From a bacterium (GTDB taxonomy: Bacteria; UBP14; UBA6098; JAFGQG01), in contig JAFGGQ010000002.1 in NCBI GenBank assembly GCA_016930435.1, positions 1 to 11,193 on the forward strand: DNA of 11,193 bases. The letters run 5' to 3'. Below are positions 1 to 8,123 of the stretch, in pieces. The translations under genes were made by a program, and so were the position numbers. Position 1 is the stretch's first letter, and each line of letters starts with the position of its first letter. Under the pieces are notes generated by a model, which was not told the DNA's origin, did not search any database, and saw only the letters and a list, made by a program, of their open reading frames with translations.

Positions 1-123
1 GGATACGATGAGGCAAAACAATAGCCTGTATTTAGCAGTACTTATTATATATTTCATATCTTATTAATCTATAGTAACTTAGTTAAAATATATAAAATAT
101 TAGTTTAGCTTATTATTATAACA
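1..123. other. AT-rich intergenic tail downstream of dnaE
   Basis: This stretch lies beyond the dnaE stop codon and is strongly AT-rich, unlike the coding DNA to its right. I see no convincing stem-loop with a T-tract, so no intrinsic terminator for dnaE can be assigned. The first 24 bases are open in plus frame 1 and end in TAG, which could be the last codons of a gene converging on dnaE. Seven codons are far too few to call. Confidence 0.5.
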
Positions 124-3100
124 TTATGATAACCAAATATTTTCACTATCGATAATCTCTCTAAGTTTACGGACCAATTGAAAGCTTGCATCTGATGAAT
201 ATTTACGGGAGACCGCAATATACGTTTTTTCAGGCATTACGACATGGATACGAAGGGGTTTATCCCCTTTATTAGCGAGTAGGGTCTTTTTAATCAGTTT
301 AATATCCTCATCACGGACCTGATCTACATGAATCCTGATATCAAGATAACTGGTCATGGAGGCCCTGATGTCTTCCAGGGGTACTAGTTTTTCAACAACC
401 ACCTTGGGCTCCCTGGAACCCCGGTAGGAGATATTGCCCTGTATCCAGACCATATTATCTTCATATACATGTAACTGGAATTTATCGTAGATAGCGGGAA
501 AGAAACAGAGTTCGACACGGCCTTCGAAATCTTCCAGATTCGCAAATGCCATGCTATCGCCTTTCTTGGTGATGATAGACTTAACCTGGGTGATTGTCCC
601 TCCAATAGATACCGGTTTATTGGGATTCAATCCCTGTAGTTCAGAGGAAGTATAGGAGGTAAATGCTTTCAGCTCGTCTTCGAATTTACCCAGGGGGTGG
701 CCGGAGAAGTAAAATCCCAATGCAGCCTTTTCATTAGCCAACAGTTCATTAAGGTGCCAGGGTTCCACATCCGGTAGGTCAGGATATACGATTGTTGATT
801 GACCCGAGCCGTCCTCGAACAAGGAGATCTGATCGGAATGGAGGTTTTCCTGTTTTTTTGTCCCCCAATTCTGGGCTTCTTCAATAATTGCGGTAAGCTG
901 TGCCCGACTGCCGCTTTTCATGGAATCCAATGCCCCACTGGCTATCAGGTTTTCCAGAGCTTTCTTGTTCACTAATCGAAGATCTACCTTTTCGCAAAAT
1001 TCAAAAATATTAGCGAACTTTTCTATCCCCTTACGGGCTTCAAGGATAGAATCAATGGCTGAATAGCCCAGATTTTTAATTGCGGCAAGGCCGAACCTTA
1101 TCTTTCCGTTCTCGACGGTGAAGTTGGCAAAGCTTTTATTTATATCTGGGGACAGTACTTCTACCCCTCTTAGCGAACACTCTTCAAGCAATCCAAAGAT
1201 CTTTTCGGGTTTTCCACCTATCTCGGAGGTGAGGCTGGCGGCCAGGAATTCCACCGGGAAATGGGCTTTCAAATAGGCGGTTTGATATGCTACAAGAGCA
1301 TAAGCGGCAGAATGGGATTTGTTGAAACCATACCCGCAGAATTCCTCCATTAACTCGAAAATTTCCTTCGCGCTTTTTTCAGGGATATTATTCACCTTTG
1401 AACGCGCTAAAAAGTCTTTTTGCATCTTATGCATGATCTCAAATTTTTTCTTTCCCATAGCCCGGCGCATCAGATCCGCTTCACCCGGTGTGAATTCAGC
1501 GATACGCTGCGCAGCAAGCATCACCTGTTCCTGGTAGATAAAAATACCGTAAGTCTCCTTCAGTACCTCCTCTAAACATGGATGGGGATAAGTGATCCGC
1601 TTTTGACCATGTTTGCGGAGAATGTACTCATCGATCATCTTCATGGGGCCAGGACGATAGAGAGCGTTGAGTACAATCATATCCTCGATATTATCGGGTT
1701 TGAGCTTCTTCAGATATTTCTTCATCCCCTCGCTTTCAAACTGGAATACTGCCTGGGTTTCACCCCGGGAAAGTAACTCAAAGGTCTTTCGGTCATCCAA
1801 TTTAAGATTATCCACATCCACTACTTTGCCCTGATTCTGCCTAATCAATTCAAGTGTATCGTCAATAATAGTCAAGGTTTTCAGTCCAAGAAAATCCATT
1901 TTCAAGAGTCCGATGGCTTCCAGGATGTTCTTATCATACTGTGTGGTGATTTCGTCCTTATTGGTTTTAAACAGCGGGACATAGTCAGTAAGGTTGCCGG
2001 GTGTGATCAAGACCCCCGCTGCATGTACCGAGGCATGACGGGGAAGGCCTTCCAGTTTCTGAGCATAGTCGATGATCTCCTTAACATCCTGGTCAGTATC
2101 CATCATTTCCTTGAGTTCGGATGAGTTTTTCAGGGCTTCCTGGATTGTAATTCCAACTATAGGGGGCACCAATTTAGCGATCTGGTCGGTAAAATTATAT
2201 GGGTGACCCAGCACCCTTCCTACATCCTTAATTGCCGCCCGGGCAGCCATCGTCCCGAAAGTAATGATTTGTGTTACGTTCTCAGGTTTATACTTCTCCT
2301 TGACATAATCGATGATCGCTCCTCTTTGGCGATCCGCAAAATCGATATCGATGTCAGGGAAGGATTCCCGGTCCGGATTGAGAAACCTTTCGAAAAGGAG
2401 ATTATAGCGTATAGGGTCCACGTCGGTGATCCCCAGGCAATATGAGACCAGGGAGCCCGTTGCCGAGCCTCTGCCGGGCCCGACACGGATATTTTTCTCA
2501 CGCGCTTTCGATGTGAAATCGGCTACGATAGCAAAGTACCCGGCGAAATTCATCCTCTTGATCACATCAAATTCATAATCCAATCGCTTCTCCAAATCCG
2601 GCGTAACCGGGTTATATTTCTTTTTGAGCCCCTCCATGGCATTATGCCTGAGATACTGATTGATATCCTGAAACCCTTCAGGCAAAGGGAATTCCGGAAG
2701 CATAGGGGTCCCCAATTTCAGACGCAGATCAATCTTACCTGCAATTTCAAGTGTATTTTCCAGGGCTTGAGGCAAGCCCTCGAATAATTCGTTCATCTCT
2801 GCGGGAGATTTGAAATAAAATTGGTCTGAATTGAATTTGAGACGCTTTTCATCCTTCATGGTTTTCCCGGTCTGAATACAAAGCAGGACATCGTGGAACT
2901 TATTATCGCCAAAGCTAAGGTAATGCACATCATTAGTGGCAACTACCTTAACCCCCATTTCGTTGGATAGCTGAAGTAAGCCTTCATTAACTGGCGGTTG
3001 TTCAGGCAGACCATGATTTTGCAGTTCCAGATAGAAATTTTCCCGGTCAAAGAAATCCAGGTACTCTCTCAGTACCTCCTTGGCCTGATCATACTGATTT

Positions 3101-3552
3101 CGGAGCAGAAACGAAGGGATCTCCCCCTTCAGACAACCTGACAACGCTATCAGTCCCTGGGAATGCTCAGCAAGGTACTGCTTGTCGATTCGTGGTTTAT
3201 AATAAAATCCATCGGTATAACCGGCTGAAGAAATCTTTAGGAGGTTCTTATAACCCTCCAGGTTTGCCGCTAAGAGTATCAAGTGATAGCCGCCGGATGG
3301 GGCATTTTTAATGGCTTTCTTCAGTTTCATCGGTCCGGGTGAGATATAACACTCCTGCCCGATAATAGGTTTAAGGCCTTCTTTTTCACACTTTGAATAG
3401 AATTCCACCGCTGCAAACATATTCCCATGGTCTGTTATAGCTAAGGCTGGCATATTATATTCCAGGGCTTTGCGGATCATATCATCTATCCGGCATGCTC
3501 CATCCAGCAAACTATATTCGGTATGATTATGGAGATGAACAAAATTGGTCAC
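124..3552 (-). CDS. dnaE: DNA polymerase III subunit alpha (replicative DNA polymerase, DnaE1-type)
   Basis: A complete 1142-residue C-family polymerase, the catalytic subunit of the chromosomal replicase. The N-terminal PHP domain (about 1-270) shows H8/H10, D17, H42, E67, H90, C140 and D208/H210. The palm carries the glycine-rich GPGRGSATGS stretch (358-367), the acidic PDIDIDF motif (399-405; D402 and D404 the likely catalytic pair) and a third aspartate, D553, in KMDFLG. CGYGFNKSHS is at 739-748. A clamp-binding pentapeptide QISLF lies at 908-912, and an OB-fold follows at about 980-1060. Length and order fit DnaE1 rather than PolC or the shorter error-prone DnaE2. The start is GTG at 3550-3552, preceded by a strong Shine-Dalgarno (GGGAGGA, 3557-3563); the protein then begins MTNFVHLHNH as in the family. 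It lies 36 bases downstream of uppP on the same strand, so cotranscription is likely. No intein or frame break. Confidence 0.98.
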   Translation of the reverse strand: MTNFVHLHNHTEYSLLDGACRIDDMIRKALEYNMPALAITDHGNMFAAVEFYSKCEKEGLKPIIGQECYISPGPMKLKKAIKNAPSGGYHLILLAANLEGYKNLLKISSAGYTDGFYYKPRIDKQYLAEHSQGLIALSGCLKGEIPSFLLRNQYDQAKEVLREYLDFFDRENFYLELQNHGLPEQPPVNEGLLQLSNEMGVKVVATNDVHYLSFGDNKFHDVLLCIQTGKTMKDEKRLKFNSDQFYFKSPAEMNELFEGLPQALENTLEIAGKIDLRLKLGTPMLPEFPLPEGFQDINQYLRHNAMEGLKKKYNPVTPDLEKRLDYEFDVIKRMNFAGYFAIVADFTSKAREKNIRVGPGRGSATGSLVSYCLGITDVDPIRYNLLFERFLNPDRESFPDIDIDFADRQRGAIIDYVKEKYKPENVTQIITFGTMAARAAIKDVGRVLGHPYNFTDQIAKLVPPIVGITIQEALKNSSELKEMMDTDQDVKEIIDYAQKLEGLPRHASVHAAGVLITPGNLTDYVPLFKTNKDEITTQYDKNILEAIGLLKMDFLGLKTLTIIDDTLELIRQNQGKVVDVDNLKLDDRKTFELLSRGETQAVFQFESEGMKKYLKKLKPDNIEDMIVLNALYRPGPMKMIDEYILRKHGQKRITYPHPCLEEVLKETYGIFIYQEQVMLAAQRIAEFTPGEADLMRRAMGKKKFEIMHKMQKDFLARSKVNNIPEKSAKEIFELMEEFCGYGFNKSHSAAYALVAYQTAYLKAHFPVEFLAASLTSEIGGKPEKIFGLLEECSLRGVEVLSPDINKSFANFTVENGKIRFGLAAIKNLGYSAIDSILEARKGIEKFANIFEFCEKVDLRLVNKKALENLIASGALDSMKSGSRAQLTAIIEEAQNWGTKKQENLHSDQISLFEDGSGQSTIVYPDLPDVEPWHLNELLANEKAALGFYFSGHPLGKFEDELKAFTSYTSSELQGLNPNKPVSIGGTITQVKSIITKKGDSMAFANLEDFEGRVELCFFPAIYDKFQLHVYEDNMVWIQGNISYRGSREPKVVVEKLVPLEDIRASMTSYLDIRIHVDQVRDEDIKLIKKTLLANKGDKPLRIHVVMPEKTYIAVSRKYSSDASFQLVRKLREIIDSENIWLS

Positions 3553-3588
3553 TCAATCCTCCCAACCTTATTATTGTAAATTATATCA

Positions 3589-4386
3589 TCAGTACAAAAA
3601 TAAAAAAAACAATCCAATAAACAAACAGTAAATACCAAATACGTAAAGTTTTTCTTTTTGGACAAATTTAATAAGCAGTTTCAGGGCAACAATCCCAACC
3701 GCCATAGCAACTATTACACCGGTTAGGTAAATTGGCAGGTTGATAGCTTTGAATGTACCTTGCCGTATGGAAAGAACCTCCAGAATAGCTGCTCCGGAGA
3801 TAGCCGGAATGGCCAGCAAAAAAGAAAAGGAAACGGATCTTTGTGGGCTTAAACCCAGCATTCGTGAGGTTCCCACAGTCATTCCGGAGCGGGATATACC
3901 GGGTATAATGGCTACAGCCTGGGCAATCCCGATAAGGAACGCCATAGGAAAACTCAATTCTTTTCGGGGAGTTTTATTAAAGACCCGGGTAAGCAGCAAA
4001 AATAACCCTGTCAGTATCAGCATCAAAGCTGTCAGGCGGGGCATTCCAAAGAGCTGTTCCAGAGGCTTTTTGGCCAGGATACCTACAAGTGCAGCGGGAA
4101 CGCTCGCCAAAATGATATAATAGAACAATCTAACCTCCTGGTCTTCCTGGAATTGCTTAAGCCGGAAGAACTTTTTCAAAATCATGCGTATATCATCCCA
4201 AAAAACAATAAGGATAGCTAATAGCGTCCCAAAATGCAGGGCTATTTCCAGGGTGATGTTATCTTTTTGTATTCCCAGCAGGCTTTCCAAAATTACCAGA
4301 TGTCCTGAGCTGGAAATGGGAAGAAACTCACTCAACCCCTGTAAAATGGCCAAAATAATCATTTCCCATATATTGACGGTCAGCAT
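3589..4386 (-). CDS. uppP: Undecaprenyl-diphosphate phosphatase (UppP/BacA family)
   Basis: A 265-residue polytopic inner-membrane enzyme. The family removes a phosphate from undecaprenyl diphosphate to regenerate the lipid carrier for peptidoglycan and surface-polysaccharide synthesis, and confers bacitracin tolerance. Both family signatures are present: the (E/Q)xxxE segment QGLSEFLPISSSGHL at residues 16-30 (Q16, E20, H29) and PGISRSGMT at 162-170 with the catalytic arginine R166. Q replaces the first Glu of the E. coli protein, a substitution the family consensus allows. Several hydrophobic helices run to the C-terminus, which ends in an aromatic-rich segment. The ATG start has GAGGG at 4391-4395, four bases upstream. 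Length is normal for the family. dnaE follows 36 bases downstream; the ispH-ubiA fusion diverges upstream. The assignment is firm from motifs. Confidence 0.97.
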   Translation of the reverse strand: MLTVNIWEMIILAILQGLSEFLPISSSGHLVILESLLGIQKDNITLEIALHFGTLLAILIVFWDDIRMILKKFFRLKQFQEDQEVRLFYYIILASVPAALVGILAKKPLEQLFGMPRLTALMLILTGLFLLLTRVFNKTPRKELSFPMAFLIGIAQAVAIIPGISRSGMTVGTSRMLGLSPQRSVSFSFLLAIPAISGAAILEVLSIRQGTFKAINLPIYLTGVIVAMAVGIVALKLLIKFVQKEKLYVFGIYCLFIGLFFLFLY

Positions 4387-4422
4387 ATAGCCCTCATGGA
4401 TTCTAATATTAATTTAACTTAT

Positions 4423-4450
4423 AATGTAACCGGGCTTTTTAAATTATCAA
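4423..4450 (-). promoter_or_regulatory. Candidate promoter for uppP(-dnaE)
   Basis: Read on the minus strand, a TTGATA -35 (complement of 4445-4450) is followed after 16 bases by TACATT (complement of 4423-4428). This would give a leader of about 30 bases before the uppP ATG. The -10 matches 4 of 6 consensus bases in very AT-rich DNA, so the call is tentative. Confidence 0.3.
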
Positions 4451-4489
4451 TACTTATTTTGGTTTTGTCTTGATAATACCACATCAGGA

Positions 4490-4508
4490 TTTAAGGTCCA
4501 CCTTTAAA
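4490..4508. repeat. Imperfect inverted repeat between divergent uppP and ispH-ubiA promoters
   Basis: AAGGT (4493-4497) and ACCTT (4500-4504) are perfect arms around a CC spacer. The symmetry extends to TTT (4490-4492) and AAA (4506-4508) if one T (4505) is skipped. A two-base centre disfavours an RNA hairpin and fits a DNA-binding dyad better. It sits 16 bases upstream of the ispH-ubiA -35 and about 40 bases from the uppP -35. Function is inferred only. Confidence 0.35.
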
Positions 4509-4524
4509 TATAATGGTTAATGGA

Positions 4525-4552
4525 TTGACAAAACATAGCAGCATTATATTTT
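4525..4552 (+). promoter_or_regulatory. Candidate sigma70-type promoter for ispH-ubiA
   Basis: A perfect TTGACA (4525-4530) is followed after 16 bases by TATTTT (4547-4552). Transcription would begin near 4559, leaving a leader of only about 25 bases before the ATG at 4584. That leader has no recognisable Shine-Dalgarno. Confidence 0.45.
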
Positions 4553-4583
4553 GATTGTAAAAGAACATTAAAATAGTGTAAAT

Positions 4584-6320
4584 ATGGAAGTCAAGGTAGC
4601 AAAAACTGCTGGATTCTGCATGGGGGTTAAAAGGGCTATTGAATCGGTAATTCAGGCTTCGGATGAGTTGGATTATGCTAACATTTATACCTGGGGCCCC
4701 CTGATCCATAATCCGCAGACCATAGAATTATTAAAGGAAAAGAACATTCATCCGACCTTGGATCTGGATCAGATTACGGATAAGGATTTGGTTATTATCC
4801 GGTCTCATGGTGTTTCAGCGGGTATTAGGCGGCAGCTTCAGGAAAGCAAGGCGCTGCTCCGCGACGCTACCTGTCCGAAAGTAGCCAGGGTACAGGCATT
4901 AGCGAAAAAATTCAATTATGAGGGATATACCATAGTATTGATAGGAGATGCCGGTCATGCTGAAGTTGAAGCCATTATGGGGGGCATTGAGAGTGGTTAT
5001 ATCCTGAATAGCGAAACGGAGGTAGCCGGGCTGCCTGAATTAGAGAAGATATGCGTACTTGGTCAAACCACGCTGAACCGTTCCGACTTTGAGCATTTGA
5101 CTGAATACATCAAGAAAAAGTTCCCTTATGCTCTGGTCCTGGATACCCTTTGTGATTCCACTTCCAGCCGCCAGGAAGAGGTCAAGAAATTAGCGCCAGA
5201 GGTCGATATGCTAATAATTGTTGGTGGCAAAAACAGCGCTAATACCAAGCGCCTCTTTGAAATAGCCAAGGGGACCGGTAAGCCTTCCTATTGGGTTGAA
5301 ACCGCAGAAGAACTCAAAAATATTGACTTTGCTAATTACAGGAGCGTCGGGGTTACTGCCGGAGCGTCTACCCCTAACTGGATAATGTCCAAGGTGGTTG
5401 AAAAATTGGAGATCATCAACGAACCCCACTTATCCTTTTTCAAGATCCCGGTTGTGAAGTTTTTGGGGTATTTCATGCTGCAGTCAAACCTTTTTAAAGC
5501 TGGCGGAGTGGCTTGTCTCACCTTTCTGTCCCTTGTTATGATAAATCAGCGAATTAATGCTTCCATAGTTGCGTTATCATTTTTTTATGCTCTTGAAATG
5601 TTCATACTTTACAATACATACGATTGGCAAGGCAACGCTTTGGGTGATCCCCACAGGCTGCATTTCTTCAAGGAGTTTAAAGTTCCCCTTCTTATCACCA
5701 TGGTGGTAAGCGCCATCCTGACAATTCTACTGGCCTCCCTTAATGGATTATTGATACTGATCCTTGTCATTCTGGCAATCTTGGGAGGAATTGTCCTTTC
5801 CTCACCCAGGCTCACCCAACGAATATTCCAACTGTTAGCCATCCTGCCATCCGAAAAGATCACGACTTCCAAGGACATCACAACCGCAGTCGGCTATGCT
5901 TATATCAGCGTATTTATCCCTATCGTATGGTCACGACCCCGGTTAGAATACTGGATCATTCCCCTTGTCTTTCTGGGATCTATCTCACTGATCAGAGCTA
6001 TACTATTCAGTTTTAAGGACTTTGACTCAGATATGATCCTGAAAAGAAAAAGCATACCCATTATCATAGGATATTTTAAAACCAATATAATTCTTGGGAT
6101 ATTGTTCGTACTTTCCATTCTGACCATTGTCCTGGGGGTGGCTTTTAGATTTCTGGAATGGTCTTATCTGCTATTAATATTACTACCGGTTTATTATCTC
6201 CTATATGCTATATATTACAATGTCATCCGGATAACCAAGACTACTTACGCTGAATTGGCAATAGATTCCGGATTATACCTGGCAGCTATTCTTGGAGGAG
6301 TGATTTTACTGATCAAGTAA
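4584..6320 (+). CDS. ispH: Fusion: 4-hydroxy-3-methylbut-2-enyl diphosphate reductase (IspH) + UbiA-type prenyltransferase membrane domain
   Basis: One uninterrupted 578-residue frame. Residues 1 to about 277 are IspH, the [4Fe-4S] enzyme that reduces HMBPP to IPP and DMAPP at the end of the MEP pathway. Cluster cysteines are C12, C97 and C190; active-site motifs include IHNP (H42), SHGV (H75), GHAEVEA (H125, E127), GQTTLN, GGKNSANT and TAGAS. IspH alone is usually about 280-320 residues, so the rest is extra. Residues from about 290 to 578 form roughly nine hydrophobic helices. Two loops look like UbiA superfamily substrate loops. The first, N344-D347-D355-R358, is a degenerate version of NDxxDxxxD. 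The second, from D479 to G496, has D479, D481, D483, K487 and SIP (490-492), spaced exactly like the family's second Asp-rich motif. TTSKDITTAVGYAY (427-440) resembles the conserved mid-family loop. The acceptor is unknown. The ATG lacks a visible Shine-Dalgarno. The IspH part is certain; the UbiA part is probable. Confidence 0.93.
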   Translation: MEVKVAKTAGFCMGVKRAIESVIQASDELDYANIYTWGPLIHNPQTIELLKEKNIHPTLDLDQITDKDLVIIRSHGVSAGIRRQLQESKALLRDATCPKVARVQALAKKFNYEGYTIVLIGDAGHAEVEAIMGGIESGYILNSETEVAGLPELEKICVLGQTTLNRSDFEHLTEYIKKKFPYALVLDTLCDSTSSRQEEVKKLAPEVDMLIIVGGKNSANTKRLFEIAKGTGKPSYWVETAEELKNIDFANYRSVGVTAGASTPNWIMSKVVEKLEIINEPHLSFFKIPVVKFLGYFMLQSNLFKAGGVACLTFLSLVMINQRINASIVALSFFYALEMFILYNTYDWQGNALGDPHRLHFFKEFKVPLLITMVVSAILTILLASLNGLLILILVILAILGGIVLSSPRLTQRIFQLLAILPSEKITTSKDITTAVGYAYISVFIPIVWSRPRLEYWIIPLVFLGSISLIRAILFSFKDFDSDMILKRKSIPIIIGYFKTNIILGILFVLSILTIVLGVAFRFLEWSYLLLILLPVYYLLYAIYYNVIRITKTTYAELAIDSGLYLAAILGGVILLIK

Positions 6321-6328
6321 GAACGGGT

Positions 6329-7732
6329 CTATCTTTTTTTCCAGATTGTCCCTTCCCGGGTATCCTCGAGCACTATTCCCATCTCCAGCAATTCGTCGCG
6401 AATCTGGTCAGCCAGAGCCCAATCTTTGCTCTGACGGGCCTCTTCTCTGAGCTTGATCCGGGTTAAGACCTCCTGTGAGAGGGTTTCTTCCTTGGAGGGA
6501 AGCACCCCCAGCACAGTATCCATTTCCCCGATAAGGTCTAATATTAGCTGTGCTTCGGCTTGGTTAAGTTCATTCTTTTTTGATATAAGATAAACCTGTT
6601 TGATCATCTCGAAGATGGTTCCAATTGCTCCGGAGATATTGAGGTCGTTGTTCAAATTTTCTTTGAACTTTTCCCTGGTATTTTCCACAAGAGCATTAAT
6701 CGTCTCCCCTGATTTACCTTCAGGTTTCTTCACCCTTTGCAGCATATTGATGAAATCATATAATCTGTTCAGGGATTCCTTGGAGGCATGAGCCCCTTCC
6801 AGAGTAAAATTCAGGGGTTGACGATAGTGGGTTGAAAGCAGTGTAAACCGGATAGTCCGAGGATCATATCCCTTGTCCAGCACCTCCCGGAGTGTCCAGA
6901 AATTACCCAGGCTTTTACTCATCTTCTCTCCCTCCACCATAAGATGCGCACAATGGAGCCAGTAATTTACAAATTTCTGCCCGGTTGCCGCTTCAGACTG
7001 CGCAATCTCATTTTCATGGTGAGGGAAAATATTGTCGATACCACCGCAATGGATATCGAAGTGGGAACCCAAATATTTCATCGACATAGCAGAACATTCG
7101 ATGTGCCATCCCGGTCTGCCCTTCCCCAGTTCGGTCTCCCAAAAAACATTACCATCCTGAGGGGTCCACCCCTTCCATAGAGCAAAATCGCTTGCTTCTT
7201 CTTTACTATAATCATCGGAACTGATCCTATAGCCACATTTCAACTCGTTGATCTTCTTGCCTGATAATTTTCCATAGGGTTCAAATTTAGCGATGCGGAA
7301 ATAAATAGAGCCATCTTCACCCTGGTAAGCATATCCTTTATCCATTAGTGTTTTCACCAGCGATACCATCTCCGGTATATGGTCTGTAGCCTTTGGATAA
7401 ACTTCAGCTTTTTCTATTCCCAGAGTTTTTAAATCTGCAAAAAAGGCTTTTATATAACGTGCTGTATATTCGGACAATGGAATTCCTCTATCCTTTGAGC
7501 CCTTGATGGTTTTATCATCAATATCAGTAATGTTCATCACCTGGATAACCTTTAAGCCATTGAATTTCAATACCCTTCGAAGCAAGTCTTCGAACATATA
7601 GGCTCTGTAATTACCAAGGTGAGCGTAATCGTAAACGGTTGGCCCGCAGGTGTAAATACGGGCTATACCAGGTTCAATGGGTTTAAATTCCTCTTTCATT
7701 TTAGAGAATGTATTGTAAAAATGTATTGCCAT
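6329..7732 (-). CDS. cysS: Cysteinyl-tRNA synthetase
   Basis: A complete 467-residue class Ia synthetase that charges tRNA-Cys in the cytoplasm. It has YTCGPTVYDYAHLGN at 27-41, which includes the HIGH-type signature HLGN (38-41), and KMSKS at 270-274 in EGEKMSKSLGNF. The zinc site that selects cysteine is visible as C29, C213 (WHIECS), H238 and E242 (PHHENE). The C-terminal region (about 310-467) is the helical anticodon-binding part. ATG start with a strong GGAGGG (7736-7741) just upstream. It converges on ispH-ubiA, with 8 bases between the two stop codons and no evident terminator. On its upstream side it diverges from dnaA across a 545-base AT-rich gap. Length and motif order are normal for the family. 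Confidence 0.98.
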   Translation of the reverse strand: MAIHFYNTFSKMKEEFKPIEPGIARIYTCGPTVYDYAHLGNYRAYMFEDLLRRVLKFNGLKVIQVMNITDIDDKTIKGSKDRGIPLSEYTARYIKAFFADLKTLGIEKAEVYPKATDHIPEMVSLVKTLMDKGYAYQGEDGSIYFRIAKFEPYGKLSGKKINELKCGYRISSDDYSKEEASDFALWKGWTPQDGNVFWETELGKGRPGWHIECSAMSMKYLGSHFDIHCGGIDNIFPHHENEIAQSEAATGQKFVNYWLHCAHLMVEGEKMSKSLGNFWTLREVLDKGYDPRTIRFTLLSTHYRQPLNFTLEGAHASKESLNRLYDFINMLQRVKKPEGKSGETINALVENTREKFKENLNNDLNISGAIGTIFEMIKQVYLISKKNELNQAEAQLILDLIGEMDTVLGVLPSKEETLSQEVLTRIKLREEARQSKDWALADQIRDELLEMGIVLEDTREGTIWKKR

Positions 7733-7888
7733 TCGCCCTCCAATATTGATATATTAACAATCAAGTTTTTGGTTTTAATATGATATTGAAATGAAATTTA
7801 AATACAGCTCAAAAAAAATCAAGTTAATTTAGTAAATGTCATAGATATGAGGTTGATACATGTGTTTTCAGAAGCTGCCTAAAATACA

Positions 7889-7913
7889 TTGACAAATATG
7901 CATAATAATGTTA
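7889..7913 (+). repeat. 25-base promoter-associated repeat, copy 1
   Basis: Matches 8124-8148 at 22 of 25 positions. Identical parts are the first seven bases (TTGACAA) and the last thirteen (CATAATAATGTTA). This copy overlaps the spacer and the start of the -10 of P1. Confidence 0.55.
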
Positions 7914-7917
7914 TAAT
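7889..7917 (+). promoter_or_regulatory. Candidate consensus sigma70 promoter P1 upstream of dnaA
   Basis: TTGACA (7889-7894), 17-base spacer, TATAAT (7912-7917): a perfect match to the housekeeping consensus at optimal spacing. It reads toward dnaA but lies about 360 bases from the ATG, so its transcript would have a long leader or serve an unrecognised small RNA. Confidence 0.5.
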
Positions 7918-7951
7918 AAATCATTAGAATTCATGATATTAATAATAAATA

Positions 7952-7980
7952 TTGACAAACGAATAAATAATTGATAATAT
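7952..7980 (+). promoter_or_regulatory. Candidate promoter P2 upstream of dnaA
   Basis: TTGACA (7952-7957), 17-base spacer, TAATAT (7975-7980); an alternative -10, GATAAT, lies at 7973-7978 with a 15-base spacer. The AT-rich background makes chance -10 matches easy, but the full -35 is less so. Confidence 0.35.
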
Positions 7981-8067
7981 ATGTTCTTTTGTACTAAATT
8001 TCATAAATGCTCCTATTATAATGGTATTTAAGCAGTTATAGAAGCGCTAAAAAAAAAGAAAATTCTC

Positions 8068-8095
8068 TTGACAATTTATGGACGAGTAGTATTTT
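8068..8095 (+). promoter_or_regulatory. Candidate promoter P3 upstream of dnaA, with A-tract
   Basis: TTGACA (8068-8073), 16-base spacer, TATTTT (8090-8095). An A-rich tract (8049-8062) lies directly upstream of the -35, where an UP element would be. A dyad at 8093-8107 overlaps the -10 and start site. Its position makes this the best-placed dnaA promoter. Confidence 0.4.
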
Positions 8096-8107
8096 GTATT
8101 TTACAAA
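8093..8107. repeat. Perfect inverted repeat overlapping P3
   Basis: TTTGTA (8093-8098), a TTT centre and TACAAA (8102-8107). It covers the -10/start region of P3, where a repressor site would act. No protein can be named from sequence. Confidence 0.35.
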
Positions 8108-8123
8108 TTAGGGACCAGATTAA

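Noticed and set aside
1-24. Possible last seven codons of a plus-strand gene ending in TAG
   Set aside because: Too short to separate from chance; no family signature can be read from seven residues.
1808-1816. Exact TTATCCACA DnaA-box sequence
   Set aside because: It is a single copy inside the conserved coding sequence of dnaE with no clustered neighbours; one chance 9-mer match in 11 kb on two strands is unremarkable.
3740-4120. 126-codon plus-strand frame inside uppP
   Set aside because: It is antisense to conserved UppP motifs, with a composition typical of a mirror reading of a hydrophobic gene.
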